A DNA stretch of 7,683 nt from AE-B3B sp964543295 (GCA_964543295.1 CAZIXA010000064.1:1-7683); one strand, 5' to 3'. Positions 1-6,616 are shown, counted from the first letter of the stretch. Numbers and translations are program-made. Notes: generated by a model not told the origin, from the letters alone.

Positions 1-85
1 ATAAGGGATAGGGAGATTTGTAGGGTATAATCAAAAATCAATGCCTTTACTGATAACTATTTCCGGAAGTCATTCGGGAAGTTAA

Positions 86-1051
86 GTGAAAGGGATTCAA
101 CTACTCTTTTTAAGAAAAGGGGTAAGTTTCAAAAAAGTAGAGATGCAGGATAAGACAGAGTTCTCGGTCTCAAGAGTAAAGGAAGCACTGAGTGGACCCT
201 ATGTTGCCATCACTCCCTGTGTTATTTTATTTATGCTATTTTTATTATTTCCGGTAGGTTTTACGATAGTAGCTAGTTTCTTTGAGTGGAGTGGTATTGG
301 GTGGCTAGGGAAATTCGTGGGCCTAAATAACTACTTCTACCTTATTCTGGATGATGAAACATTCCACATTTCCTTTTCTAATACTTGTATCCTAAGTGGA
401 GCAGCATTTATATCTCAGGTTATTGTTGGTTTCCTCGTAGCTTGTTTGATTAACAGCGTTAGGGTTAAAACTTTTTTCCGAACAGCACTCTTGCTACCAC
501 TTGCTCTACCTATGGTGGCGGTTGGTATTACTTGGAACATGATATTTTTACCTCGCATTGGCCTGATGAACCTAATTCTGGGGGAGATACCGTTTCTGTC
601 ATATCTTGGCAACACAATCTGGCTAGGTAATCCCAAGACTGCTCTCTTTAGTATTTTGGTTACCTATACTTGGCAGTATATTGGACTCTACGTCGTCATC
701 TTTATCGCGGCTCTTCAAGGGGTATCACCTTTATTTTATGAGATTGCTCAGCTTGAAGGAGCCAGTTTCCTTCAGCAACTAATTTACGTGACAATACCAC
801 TAGTGCGTCGCACTTTCTTTATCTGTACGATGTTATGCGTTGTGCTGACCGCAAGATTGTTCCCTCTAGTGTATGTTATGACGATGGGAGGACCTGGTAG
901 CTCTACGGAGATACTTGGGTATACTATCCACAAATATGCCTTCCGTTTCTTCCGAGCAGATAGAGCAGCTACAATAGCCTTTATTCTAGTTCTCTATGTG
1001 ATATGTGTGACAATAGTATTAACTCGAGTAATGAGAGAAACAAGAGAATGA
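86..1051 (+). CDS. ABC sugar transporter permease, MalF/UgpA-like
   Basis: Inner-membrane permease subunit of a binding-protein-dependent carbohydrate importer. The 321-residue product has about six hydrophobic spans, the first near residues 38-65, others near 101-123, 131-155, 186-210, 243-266 and 294-314. The cytoplasmic EAA loop that docks the ATPase is at about 219-239 (EIAQLEGASFLQQLIYVTIP), with the invariant G and the final I-P. The MGGPGSSTEIL segment at 267-277 is typical of MalF-type sugar permeases. An in-frame TAA at 83-85 abuts the GTG start at 86, so the ORF cannot extend further. An in-frame ATG at 143 would give 302 residues, equally normal for the family; neither start has a strong Shine-Dalgarno site. 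The stop overlaps the start of the next permease. Transported sugar cannot be told from sequence. Family assignment is secure. Confidence 0.93.
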   Translation: MKGIQLLFLRKGVSFKKVEMQDKTEFSVSRVKEALSGPYVAITPCVILFMLFLLFPVGFTIVASFFEWSGIGWLGKFVGLNNYFYLILDDETFHISFSNTCILSGAAFISQVIVGFLVACLINSVRVKTFFRTALLLPLALPMVAVGITWNMIFLPRIGLMNLILGEIPFLSYLGNTIWLGNPKTALFSILVTYTWQYIGLYVVIFIAALQGVSPLFYEIAQLEGASFLQQLIYVTIPLVRRTFFICTMLCVVLTARLFPLVYVMTMGGPGSSTEILGYTIHKYAFRFFRADRAATIAFILVLYVICVTIVLTRVMRETRE

Positions 1052-1908
1052 TCGGATGGTCTGGTCAAATGAGAAATTCGGTTTGGAAAGCTAAGAACAC
1101 CGTCACGTTTATGAAATATGCGATACTTATACTAATTTTTGTATTCTGCATCTACCCTCTTCTGTGGATTTTTATCTCAGCATTTAAGACTAAACCCGAG
1201 ATATTTATCAATCCTTGGGGACTTCCAGTCCAACCACACTTTCAAAACCTGCATGATGCTTGGATCCTTGGGAATTTTGGAAGAGTTCTCCTTAATAGCT
1301 TATTCGTTACTATAAGCTCTGTAGCTTTGTCCTTCGTTTGTGCCTCTCCAGCAACGTATTTTTTTCTCATAGGGAAATTCAAAGGTAAGGTACTATATTA
1401 TCCCATTCTTCTGAGCCTAGTGATCCCTCCCGCAAGTCTTATGATCCCAATGTCATTTCTTACAGCTCGATTAGGAATTATTGATACGTACTTGGCGCTA
1501 ATATTTCCCTACGCTGCTTTACATATGCCTCTATGTATGTTTATTATGAGGGAGTTCTTTGCTACAATCCCTAGTTCTTTGAGAGAAGCAGCTGTGATTG
1601 ACGGTGCGTCCGATTTTGAGGTTTTGAGAAGTGTATACCTGCCGATATCAAAACCTGCTATATATTCGGCGATAACGCTCATGTCTATATTCATATGGAA
1701 CGAATTTACACTGGGCGTTGTCCTCGTGACTGAGCCCTCGGTATTCACCATCCCTTTGGGATTGAATGTTTTTGCAGGGGCTTACTCCTATGAGTATCCT
1801 CTGGTATTCTCCAGTCTCATAATTGTCAATTTACCGCTCATTCTCATTCTTATCTTACTGCAGAAGCATTTTGTGCGGGGAATAGTGAGCGGAGCTCTAA
1901 AGGAGTGA
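1048..1908 (+). CDS. ABC sugar transporter permease, MalG/UgpE-like
   Basis: Second inner-membrane permease, expected to pair with the upstream MalF-like subunit. From ATG 1048 the product is 286 residues, with membrane spans near 22-46, 84-108, 114-140, 150-170, 207-228 and 254-272. The EAA loop is at about 180-201 (REAAVIDGASDFEVLRSVYLP), a very good match to EAAxxDGAxxxxxxxxxxLP. The C-terminal QKHFVRGIVSGALKE is the classic MalG-type tail. The frame is open back to an ATG at 1003, but 1048 is preferred: this ATG overlaps the upstream TGA as ATGA, the usual arrangement for coupled permease pairs, and the first 15 codons from 1003 look unlike a permease N-terminus. No ATPase gene follows, so the importer may use a shared MsmK/UgpC-type ATPase encoded elsewhere (inference). 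Confidence 0.93.
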   Translation: MIGWSGQMRNSVWKAKNTVTFMKYAILILIFVFCIYPLLWIFISAFKTKPEIFINPWGLPVQPHFQNLHDAWILGNFGRVLLNSLFVTISSVALSFVCASPATYFFLIGKFKGKVLYYPILLSLVIPPASLMIPMSFLTARLGIIDTYLALIFPYAALHMPLCMFIMREFFATIPSSLREAAVIDGASDFEVLRSVYLPISKPAIYSAITLMSIFIWNEFTLGVVLVTEPSVFTIPLGLNVFAGAYSYEYPLVFSSLIIVNLPLILILILLQKHFVRGIVSGALKE

Positions 1909-1923
1909 GAAAAAATTTGTCCG

Positions 1924-1947
1924 ATCCGCCGAGGGTCCAGAGCGGAT
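1924..1947 (+). terminator. weak hairpin after permease operon
   Basis: ATCCGC (1924-1929) and GCGGAT (1942-1947) are perfect inverted repeats around a 12-base loop, 16 bases after the MalG-like stop. There is no following T tract, so an intrinsic terminator is doubtful; it could equally protect the mRNA 3' end. Confidence 0.18.
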
Positions 1948-2179
1948 TTACCTTGTGTGAAGAAAGGGATCCCTTGCGCGAGTTATAAACCCCGAATTTG
2001 AGGACCTTTTCATTAAGCCTTATTTCAAGAATTTGAAAGTTTGCTCCTTCGATCTTCAGCTTCAACAACGGCTAAAGAAGATAGAACCCGTAACACATCT
2101 TGTCTTTTAAAGGCGGTTAGTTGTTCCGTATTGAGGCTCTGCTTGTTTTTATTATCTCCTCAGTTGTTGCCTTCTGTGT

Positions 2180-2202
2180 GATAGTACGCTACCCGCGCTA
2201 TC
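2180..2202. promoter_or_regulatory. imperfect palindrome, possible operator
   Basis: GATAG (2180-2184) and CTATC (2198-2202) are inverted, with further partial pairing inside (CG/CG). It is followed by an AT-rich TTATATTAAT. The place, in the long leader of the URO-D-like gene, suits a regulator site, but there is no sequence evidence for a particular regulator. Confidence 0.15.
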
Positions 2203-2344
2203 TTATATTAATTTCGGTTACTTTTTAGGTGATTTAATGTGCGTACACTATGACTTACCTCCTTCTTAGTCTTTGGTCCCATTATAGCAGATGGAAGTAG
2301 GGAGGCCAGCCTTTTCATAACATTAAAGACGGATTCACAAAGAT

Positions 2345-2350
2345 GGAGGA
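2345..2350 (+). promoter_or_regulatory. ribosome binding site of URO-D-like gene
   Basis: GGAGGA lies nine bases before ATG 2360. It is the strongest Shine-Dalgarno match in the window and fixes the start of the 387-residue protein. Confidence 0.8.
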
Positions 2351-2359
2351 AATGTACAA

Positions 2360-3523
2360 ATGATTGAAAATTTAACCTCGGAGGAAAGGGTAAAGCTGGC
2401 TCTTCAGCACAAAGAACCGGATCGAGTCCCCTTTGATCTGGGAAGCACGTTGGTCACCGGAATCATGCTGCCTGCCTACAAAAGGTTATTGACTTATCTG
2501 GGGATTACCAAAAGACATATATCTGTGGTGGACATTGTCCAGCAGTTGGCGGGAGTGGATGAAGATGTACTGGAGCGGCTGAAGGTTGATACCCGAGGGC
2601 TAATGCCCAGTACCATAGCTGGTGGGAAGCCGGAGATCACGGAGGATAACAATTATAGATACTTTACCGATCCATGGGGAATTGGATGGAGAATGCCCAA
2701 AATAAGAGGGTATTACTATGATATGTATAAGCATCCTCTAAAAGGAGAAATTGATAAAGAAAAAGTAGATAGTTATCCTTGGCCCAGTCCTGCTGGTCTT
2801 GCCCGAGTCGATGGATTAAGGAAAAAGGCGGAAGAATTTAAAGAAAGGGGGAAAGCAATTGTAGTCTGTTCTTTAGGGGGTGGTTTTTTTGAACTTGGTT
2901 TCTGGACCAGAGGTTTTGAAGACTTTTATATAGATTTGGTTGCCAACCCCTCTATGGCCTGTTACCTGATGGATAAATTGTTGGAGATAAGAATGGCCTA
3001 CTGGGAGATCGTGCTAAAAGAACTGGGAGATTATATACTGGTAGTAATGGAAGGACAAGACCTAGGAGAGCAAAATGGAACAATGATCTCTCCCCGAATG
3101 TATAGAAAATACATTAAGCCCAGAGAAAAAAAGCTTTTCTCTTATATTAAGAAAATTGCTCCCCAGCCGGTTTATATTTTTTTTCATAGCTGTGGTTCCG
3201 TGTATGATGTGATTCCTGACCTTATAGAGATTGGTGTGGATATTCTTAACCCGGTTCAGGTTTCAGCGGCAAAAATGGATACCGCTAAGTTAAAAAAGGA
3301 ATTTGGTAAAGAACTAACCTTCTGGGGTGGAGGAGTTGACACTCAGCACGTTCTTCCTCATGGTACTCCTCAGCAGGTAAGGGATGAGGTGAGGAGAAGA
3401 ATCGAGGATCTTGCCCCCGGGGGTGGCTTTGTGTTCAATACTGTACACAACATCCAGGCAGATGTGCCTCCGGAGAATATCATGGCTATGTGGCGAGCTC
3501 TCCAGGAATACAGAGTATACTGA
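2360..3523 (+). CDS. URO-D / MtaA-CmuA superfamily protein
   Basis: Cytoplasmic 387-residue protein of the uroporphyrinogen decarboxylase superfamily, which holds true haem-pathway decarboxylases and zinc-dependent corrinoid:coenzyme-M methyltransferases. The N-terminus (LTSEERVKLALQHKEPDRVP) is typical of the non-haem branch. F-H-S-C-G at 275-279 matches the H-x-C half of the methyltransferase zinc site. GGGVDTQHVLPHGTP at 323-337 and the ending PPENIMAMWRAL at 370-381 are family hallmarks. There is no cysteine after C278; where methyltransferases carry the third ligand in a Gly-Cys motif shortly before P-ENI, this protein has V-H-N-I-Q, so H363 may replace it. The position after sugar permeases and before sugar epimerases argues against a haem role. 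Substrate unknown; candidates are methyl transfer or another reaction on a sugar-derived compound. Family secure, function open. Confidence 0.88.
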   Translation: MIENLTSEERVKLALQHKEPDRVPFDLGSTLVTGIMLPAYKRLLTYLGITKRHISVVDIVQQLAGVDEDVLERLKVDTRGLMPSTIAGGKPEITEDNNYRYFTDPWGIGWRMPKIRGYYYDMYKHPLKGEIDKEKVDSYPWPSPAGLARVDGLRKKAEEFKERGKAIVVCSLGGGFFELGFWTRGFEDFYIDLVANPSMACYLMDKLLEIRMAYWEIVLKELGDYILVVMEGQDLGEQNGTMISPRMYRKYIKPREKKLFSYIKKIAPQPVYIFFHSCGSVYDVIPDLIEIGVDILNPVQVSAAKMDTAKLKKEFGKELTFWGGGVDTQHVLPHGTPQQVRDEVRRRIEDLAPGGGFVFNTVHNIQADVPPENIMAMWRALQEYRVY

Positions 3524-3534
3524 AAAAATGGATC

Positions 3535-3563
3535 ATCTCAAAATGGTAATAGGTGAGATTTTC
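3535..3563 (+). terminator. possible weak terminator after URO-D-like gene
   Basis: ATCTCA (3535-3540) and TGAGAT (3554-3559) form a 6-bp stem with a 13-base loop, ending in a short TTTT (3559-3562), 11 bases after the URO-D-like stop. Stem and T tract are both short, so termination would be partial at best. Confidence 0.25.
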
Positions 3564-3613
3564 TAAAATATCTTTCCTATAATAGGCTTTCACAGATAAA
3601 GAAGTTAGAAGAG

Positions 3614-3991
3614 ATGGCGCGAAGGGAAGGAAAATTGAGAGCTCAAGTTATAAGAGAGGCTGTAAAAAGGTTGCATTTTAATGATGCATATGGGAAATGG
3701 GATGATGACATGTTGCCAGGTACAGTTTCATCTTTGGGAATCTATCGAGTTTTTGTATGTTTACTTAACTCTAACTATAATGGATGGATTGGCTTGGATA
3801 TATTTCCGTATCGTGAGGGTCCATTGAGAGCTTGTAGTATGGCAGTTGATAACCTAAGAAGTTTAATTAGCACGGTCAAAAAAGTCAACGTACAAAGCTT
3901 GAAGTCAGCCCAAGAGACCAGAGATAGCATTAGTACACACAAACGGTTATACGAAACGTATTATTTTCAGAGGGACAATTTGCTTATTTAA
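3614..3991 (+). pseudogene. xylose-isomerase-like TIM-barrel sugar isomerase, N-terminally truncated remnant
   Basis: The 125-residue product matches only the C-terminal part of xylose-isomerase-like TIM-barrel (AP-endonuclease-2 fold) sugar isomerases, normally about 300-430 residues. Recognisable segments are LHFNDAYGKWDDDM (about 20-34, the metal-site H-x-N-D strand followed by the conserved W-D-D-D), YNGWIGLDIFPYREGPLRAC (about 55-74), and a helical tail. The first two thirds of the barrel, with its other metal ligands, are absent, and the 90 bp between the URO-D-like stop and this ATG cannot hold them. The frame is open back to 3557 without a stop. ATG 3614 lacks a usable ribosome site. 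I read this as the 3' remnant of a deleted isomerase gene, once part of the pathway with the downstream epimerases. Expression as a short protein cannot be excluded, but catalysis is unlikely. Confidence 0.72.
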
Positions 3992-4037
3992 ACCAAAAAC
4001 AGATTTTTATAGGGATTAGAATAAATGTAAGCTAAGA

Positions 4038-4043
4038 GAGGAG
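4038..4043 (+). promoter_or_regulatory. ribosome binding site of ketose 3-epimerase
   Basis: GAGGAG within an AGAGAGGAG run lies six bases before ATG 4050, supporting that start over downstream methionines. Confidence 0.7.
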
Positions 4044-4049
4044 TATTAT

Positions 4050-4916
4050 ATGGCTGTGAAAACTGGTGCACATCTTTTGATATGGATATCCAGATTAAAT
4101 GAGGATGCCCTCAAGATCTTCCATAAAATAAAGGACATGGGTTTTGGTGGTGTCGAGATACCGCTGATTAATCCGATGGAGATCGAGTTTAAGCTGATAG
4201 AGAGAATGAGAAAAGAGCTTGAGAAGATAAATCTTACATGCACTTGTTCTGGAGGGCTGGGTAAAAATGAGAATTTAATTGATGAGAATGGGAGTATCAG
4301 GGAAAGAGGTAAAGCCTATCTTAAGAAATTTATCGATATTTGCTCAGACTTTGGTAGCGATACTCTGGCCGGGGTACTTTACGGAACCTTTGAGATGTCA
4401 AAGGGAAGAGGGAGAACCAAAGAGGAATGGGATCTTGCAGTAAAGTCAATCCAAGATATGTCTGATTATGCCAAGGATAAAAAAGTTACTCTCTGTCTAG
4501 AGGCTGTTAACCGCTATGAAACATATTTTTTAAACACTGCTGAGGATGGAGTTCGTTTTTTAAAAGATATTGGCAGGGACAATGTGAAGCTTCACCTTGA
4601 TACATACCATATGAACATTGAAGAAAAAGACTTCTATTCCCCCATTGTTAAGAGTAAGGATTATCTCGGTTATGTGCACTGCTGTGAGAATGGCCGAGGC
4701 ATCCCAGGGACAGGCCATGTAAACTGGAATGAGATCTTTAAGGGCTTATCTGAGATTGGGTATAATGGATGGTTAGTTATTGAGAGTTTCTATGGACCTA
4801 TTAAGGAGATGCCCATAGCCTCTTCAGTCTGGCGCAATCTGGCAGACAGTATTGACGATATTCCCCGGCAGGGATTAAAGTTTATCCGGGAGAAGATGAA
4901 AGAGTACAAGCTTTAA
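4050..4916 (+). CDS. ketose 3-epimerase (D-tagatose/D-psicose 3-epimerase family)
   Basis: Cytoplasmic TIM-barrel enzyme of 288 residues, normal length, expected to interconvert ketoses at C3 (D-fructose/D-psicose, D-tagatose/D-sorbose or L-ketose pairs) with a divalent metal. The whole active site is visible: metal ligands E151 (CLEAVNRYET), D184 (LHLDTYHMNIEE), H210 (YVHCCENGRG) and E245 (LVIESF), each one residue before the standard E152/D185/H211/E246 of characterised tagatose and psicose epimerases. E151 and E245 would be the acid-base pair. E157, H187 and R216, which help hold the substrate O1-O3 in the family, are also kept. The pattern favours a free, non-phosphorylated ketose over inosose or hydroxypyruvate relatives. 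The preferred sugar cannot be decided. It follows the isomerase remnant by 58 bp and precedes a second epimerase-type gene. Confidence 0.88.
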   Translation: MAVKTGAHLLIWISRLNEDALKIFHKIKDMGFGGVEIPLINPMEIEFKLIERMRKELEKINLTCTCSGGLGKNENLIDENGSIRERGKAYLKKFIDICSDFGSDTLAGVLYGTFEMSKGRGRTKEEWDLAVKSIQDMSDYAKDKKVTLCLEAVNRYETYFLNTAEDGVRFLKDIGRDNVKLHLDTYHMNIEEKDFYSPIVKSKDYLGYVHCCENGRGIPGTGHVNWNEIFKGLSEIGYNGWLVIESFYGPIKEMPIASSVWRNLADSIDDIPRQGLKFIREKMKEYKL

Positions 4917-5029
4917 AGTCCATTGGGTATGATACTGGGAACTTACTTACACCAAATTTATTCGTTTGTTTCCAGTTGTTTTCCTTTCACACTAGAGCAT
5001 AGCTGCACCTGAACATCTCGCAATATTCA

Positions 5030-5044
5030 ACATGGAGAACATGT
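5030..5044. promoter_or_regulatory. interrupted palindrome before RPE-like gene
   Basis: ACATG-gagaa-CATGT is a 15-bp interrupted palindrome ending 16 bases before the GTG start at 5061 and touching the ribosome-site region. It could be an operator or a small mRNA hairpin. There is no independent support. Confidence 0.18.
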
Positions 5045-5060
5045 AGTAGGAAATAAGACA

Positions 5061-5678
5061 GTGAAAATGTCAATTTCTCTATGGTCAGGAGATCTAACAA
5101 ATCTGGGTGAAGTTATACGGACGTCAGAGGAATATGCAGATTATTTCCACTTTGACGTAGCTGATGGTCATTTTGTGCCCAATTTCCTTTTTTTCCCGGA
5201 TTTAATCAAAGCTCTGCGACCTTTGACTCCGGTACCTTTCCATGTGCACCTGATGATCGAGGAACCCGAAAGATTCATTTCCGTATTTGTTGATGCAGGA
5301 GCTGATATTCTCGCAATTCATCCAAAAGCCTGCAAAAATCTAGAAGGAACACTAATGAAAATAAAGGAACAGGGAAGAAAAGTTTCAATAGTCTTGGATT
5401 CACGTGTACCGACAGAGAAGGTAAAAATGTTTGCAGGTGTAATTGACTTCGTTGTTGTTATGGGTACACCCACTGGACTGAAAGCATGCTCTCTTTTGCC
5501 TGAAACATACAGTAAGATAAGACAGATCAAAAAATATCTGTTAGATGCAAAAAGGGAGGATGTTCAGATTGTGGCAGATGGAGGAATCCACAAGGAAACT
5601 GTTCCTAAGCTTATAAGGTCTGGTGCCGATATTCTTGTATTAGACTCTCTTTTTTTAAAAATAGATATGATCAGATAA
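5061..5678 (+). CDS. ribulose-phosphate 3-epimerase-like protein, divergent phosphate site
   Basis: Cytoplasmic TIM-barrel protein of 205 residues, slightly shorter than usual RPE (about 220). Catalytic landmarks are present: S4-I-S-L near the N-terminus, YFHFDVADGHFVPN (28-41) with metal ligand H30 and ligand/acid-base D32, FHVHLMIEEPERFI (60-73) with H63, and VADGGI (171-176) with ligand/acid-base D173. Two segments differ from standard RPE. The loop normally reading V-x-P-G-F-G-G-Q is MGTPTGLKACSLLPE (134-148), and the usual G-S near the C-terminus is L-D-S-L-F (194-198). Both normally contact the substrate phosphate, so the substrate may not be ribulose 5-phosphate. AGGA at 5048-5051, nine bases upstream, favours GTG 5061; an ATG at 5067 is the alternative. 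Neighbouring the ketose 3-epimerase, it probably acts on a related sugar or sugar phosphate. Superfamily secure, substrate open. Confidence 0.82.
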   Translation: MKMSISLWSGDLTNLGEVIRTSEEYADYFHFDVADGHFVPNFLFFPDLIKALRPLTPVPFHVHLMIEEPERFISVFVDAGADILAIHPKACKNLEGTLMKIKEQGRKVSIVLDSRVPTEKVKMFAGVIDFVVVMGTPTGLKACSLLPETYSKIRQIKKYLLDAKREDVQIVADGGIHKETVPKLIRSGADILVLDSLFLKIDMIR

Positions 5679-5753
5679 CTAACTGGTTGAGAGTCCTGGG
5701 ATCTGACAAACGCTTGGCGTAGAAATCTGGCTTTTGGCTGTCTGCGTGGAAGG

Positions 5754-5761
5754 TTTTTTTT
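5754..5761 (+). terminator. T8 tract after RPE-like gene, terminator doubtful
   Basis: Eight consecutive T residues lie about 75 bases after the RPE-like stop. A 4-bp hairpin ACGC-ttg-GCGT (5710-5720) occurs upstream, but no GC-rich stem ends next to the T run, so only weak termination is plausible. The rest of 5679-5779 holds no gene. Confidence 0.18.
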
Positions 5762-5793
5762 GGATTTTTCCCTCAGCCCATGTTTACCACGTC

Positions 5794-5890
5794 GTACCGG
5801 TACAATTGGGGGAAATCAACTCAAGTCCTCTTCCGTATTAATATCAGGCGAGTTTTTGTACCGATAAGGTGTTCGCCTAGCTCGCCGAAC
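5794..5890. promoter_or_regulatory. cluster of palindromes upstream of tandem-RHH gene, candidate operators
   Basis: Three motifs lie within 112 bp of the preferred RHH start. GTACCGGTAC (5794-5803) is a perfect 10-bp palindrome running into GGTACAATTGG (5799-5809). TTTTGTACC (5854-5862) is the second. GTTCG (5871-5875) and CGAAC (5886-5890) form an inverted repeat. Related GTACC sites recur downstream of the gene at 6581-6612. Since RHH proteins bind short repeated or palindromic sites and often repress themselves, autoregulation is a reasonable inference. Confidence 0.38.
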
Positions 5891-5905
5891 AATGAACCGA
5901 AAGCA

Positions 5906-6271
5906 ATGGTCCGTCCCTTTGTGAAAATCTCACTAGATCAATACGAAGGGCTGGATAGACTAGGGAAAGAGAGAAAAGAATCGTTATCCAAGCTAATCCG
6001 AGAGGCTCTCTCCTCTTTCACAAAGAAGAAAGAGTATTCTGTTAGGACACCTCCCTCTTTTCTACTAGCTTCTACTAAAGACAAATATAAGACGGTTACT
6101 GCTTATTTTCCTCGACGTGGATGGGATTTACTCCAGAGGATCTCCGATAATACTGGAAGGTGCAAAACTGAGCTATTGAGAATAGCCCTGGAAGATTACG
6201 TAAGAGACATGAAGGTAGCAAAAGACCGGGTTATCCTTAAGGAAATACGAGGCCGTGATTCCCTCGATTGA
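5906..6271 (+). CDS. tandem ribbon-helix-helix DNA-binding protein
   Basis: A 121-residue protein from ATG 5906, apparently with two successive ribbon-helix-helix (MetJ/Arc/CopG-type) units. Unit 1: strand VRPFVKISL (2-10), helix A about 11-23, helix B about 26-41 (SLSKLIREALSSFTKK). Unit 2: strand KTVTAYFPR (62-70), helix A about 71-82, helix B about 86-102 (CKTELLRIALEDYVRDM). RHH proteins are dimers that insert a two-stranded sheet into the DNA major groove; two units in one chain, as in TraY-type proteins, could form an intramolecular pseudo-dimer. The frame is open to an ATG at 5780, but those 42 extra codons cover the palindromes and read like non-coding DNA, so 5906 is preferred despite a weak ribosome site. 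No toxin, relaxase or ParA gene adjoins it. Possible roles: autoregulated repressor, or a plasmid- or element-type DNA-binding factor. Confidence 0.68.
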   Translation: MVRPFVKISLDQYEGLDRLGKERKESLSKLIREALSSFTKKKEYSVRTPPSFLLASTKDKYKTVTAYFPRRGWDLLQRISDNTGRCKTELLRIALEDYVRDMKVAKDRVILKEIRGRDSLD

Positions 6272-6359
6272 GAAAAATATCCACGTTCAGGAACTTCTAC
6301 CTCTTCAGTAGGCAAGCTTACCCGGTTGACTAAAGCCACAAAACTCATTTTCTAAATTG

Positions 6360-6365
6360 TATAAT
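6360..6365 (+). promoter_or_regulatory. TATAAT -10-like box
   Basis: A perfect TATAAT, with no good -35 hexamer 16-18 bases upstream; TTGACT at 6326-6331 is 28 bases away, too far. Start of transcription would fall near 6372, just before the 5' arm of the 12-bp inverted repeat at 6378. Confidence 0.25.
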
Positions 6366-6377
6366 CGCTCTGTTGAC

Positions 6378-6521
6378 CTCTTGAGATTTCTGCGGCCGGT
6401 GGTCATAACATCCTTATGTTGTGGTCGCAATATCACCTACCAGTTTGAGTTAATAAAACCCTTAGTTAGAGCCTGATTTGACAGATTCAGACAAATACCA
6501 ACCTAAGCCAAATCTCAAGAG
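6378..6521 (+). ncRNA. candidate structured RNA or DNA element closed by 12-bp inverted repeat
   Basis: CTCTTGAGATTT (6378-6389) and AAATCTCAAGAG (6510-6521) are perfectly complementary. One base inside the 5' arm begins a second helix: 6391-6396 pairs with 6424-6429 (one G-U), a seven-base bulge follows on one side, then CATAACAT (6404-6411) pairs with ATGTTGTG (6416-6423) around the loop CCTT (one G-U). A third, weaker helix pairs CTTAGTT (6461-6467) with AACCTAAG (6500-6507), bulging one C. The arrangement resembles a three-way junction. A TATAAT box lies 13 bases before it. There is no T-tract terminator directly after. It could be a small RNA, a DNA cruciform or protein-binding element, or chance; I do not recognise a known RNA family. 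Confidence 0.28.
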
Positions 6522-6580
6522 TAAGTCTAGAAGCAGTAAACACACATCACACAACCGTTCCGAGTAATTTTCTTTCCTCA

Positions 6581-6612
6581 CCAATTTGTACCAATTTATA
6601 CGATTTTGTACC
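6581..6612. repeat. three 10-bp tandem repeats with GTACC core
   Basis: Three in-register copies: CCAATTTGTA, CCAATTTATA, CGATTTTGTA, then CC. The second differs from the first by one base and the third by two. A 10-bp period puts every copy on the same face of the helix, as for cooperative protein binding. The first copy plus CC reads CCAATTTGTACC; its complement with one base missing occurs upstream of the RHH gene as GGTACAATTGG (5799-5809). Confidence 0.6.
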
Positions 6613-6616
6613 TGAC

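Larger units (their letters stand above)
1909..2359 (+). other. 451-bp gene-free leader between permease and URO-D-like gene
   Basis: No convincing start-to-stop gene on either strand. An imperfect hairpin lies just after the permease stop (1924-1947) and an imperfect palindrome at 2180-2202. One + frame (1907-2110) stays open apart from a single TGA at 1958-1960 and has no start codon in its second part; its translation (ending FDLQLQQRLKKIEPVTHLVF) looks protein-like but I do not recognise it. It may be a gene remnant. No clear sigma-70 promoter pair was found, although a promoter for the downstream genes would be expected here. Confidence 0.5.

Noticed and set aside
26..31. TATAAT as a promoter for the permease pair
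   Set aside because: No -35 element fits 16-18 bases upstream, and permease genes normally continue an operon from a binding-protein gene outside the window.
5710..5761. Full intrinsic terminator after the RPE-like gene
   Set aside because: There is a T8 tract, but no stable stem ends immediately before it; the only clear hairpin (ACGC/GCGT) is 33 bases upstream.
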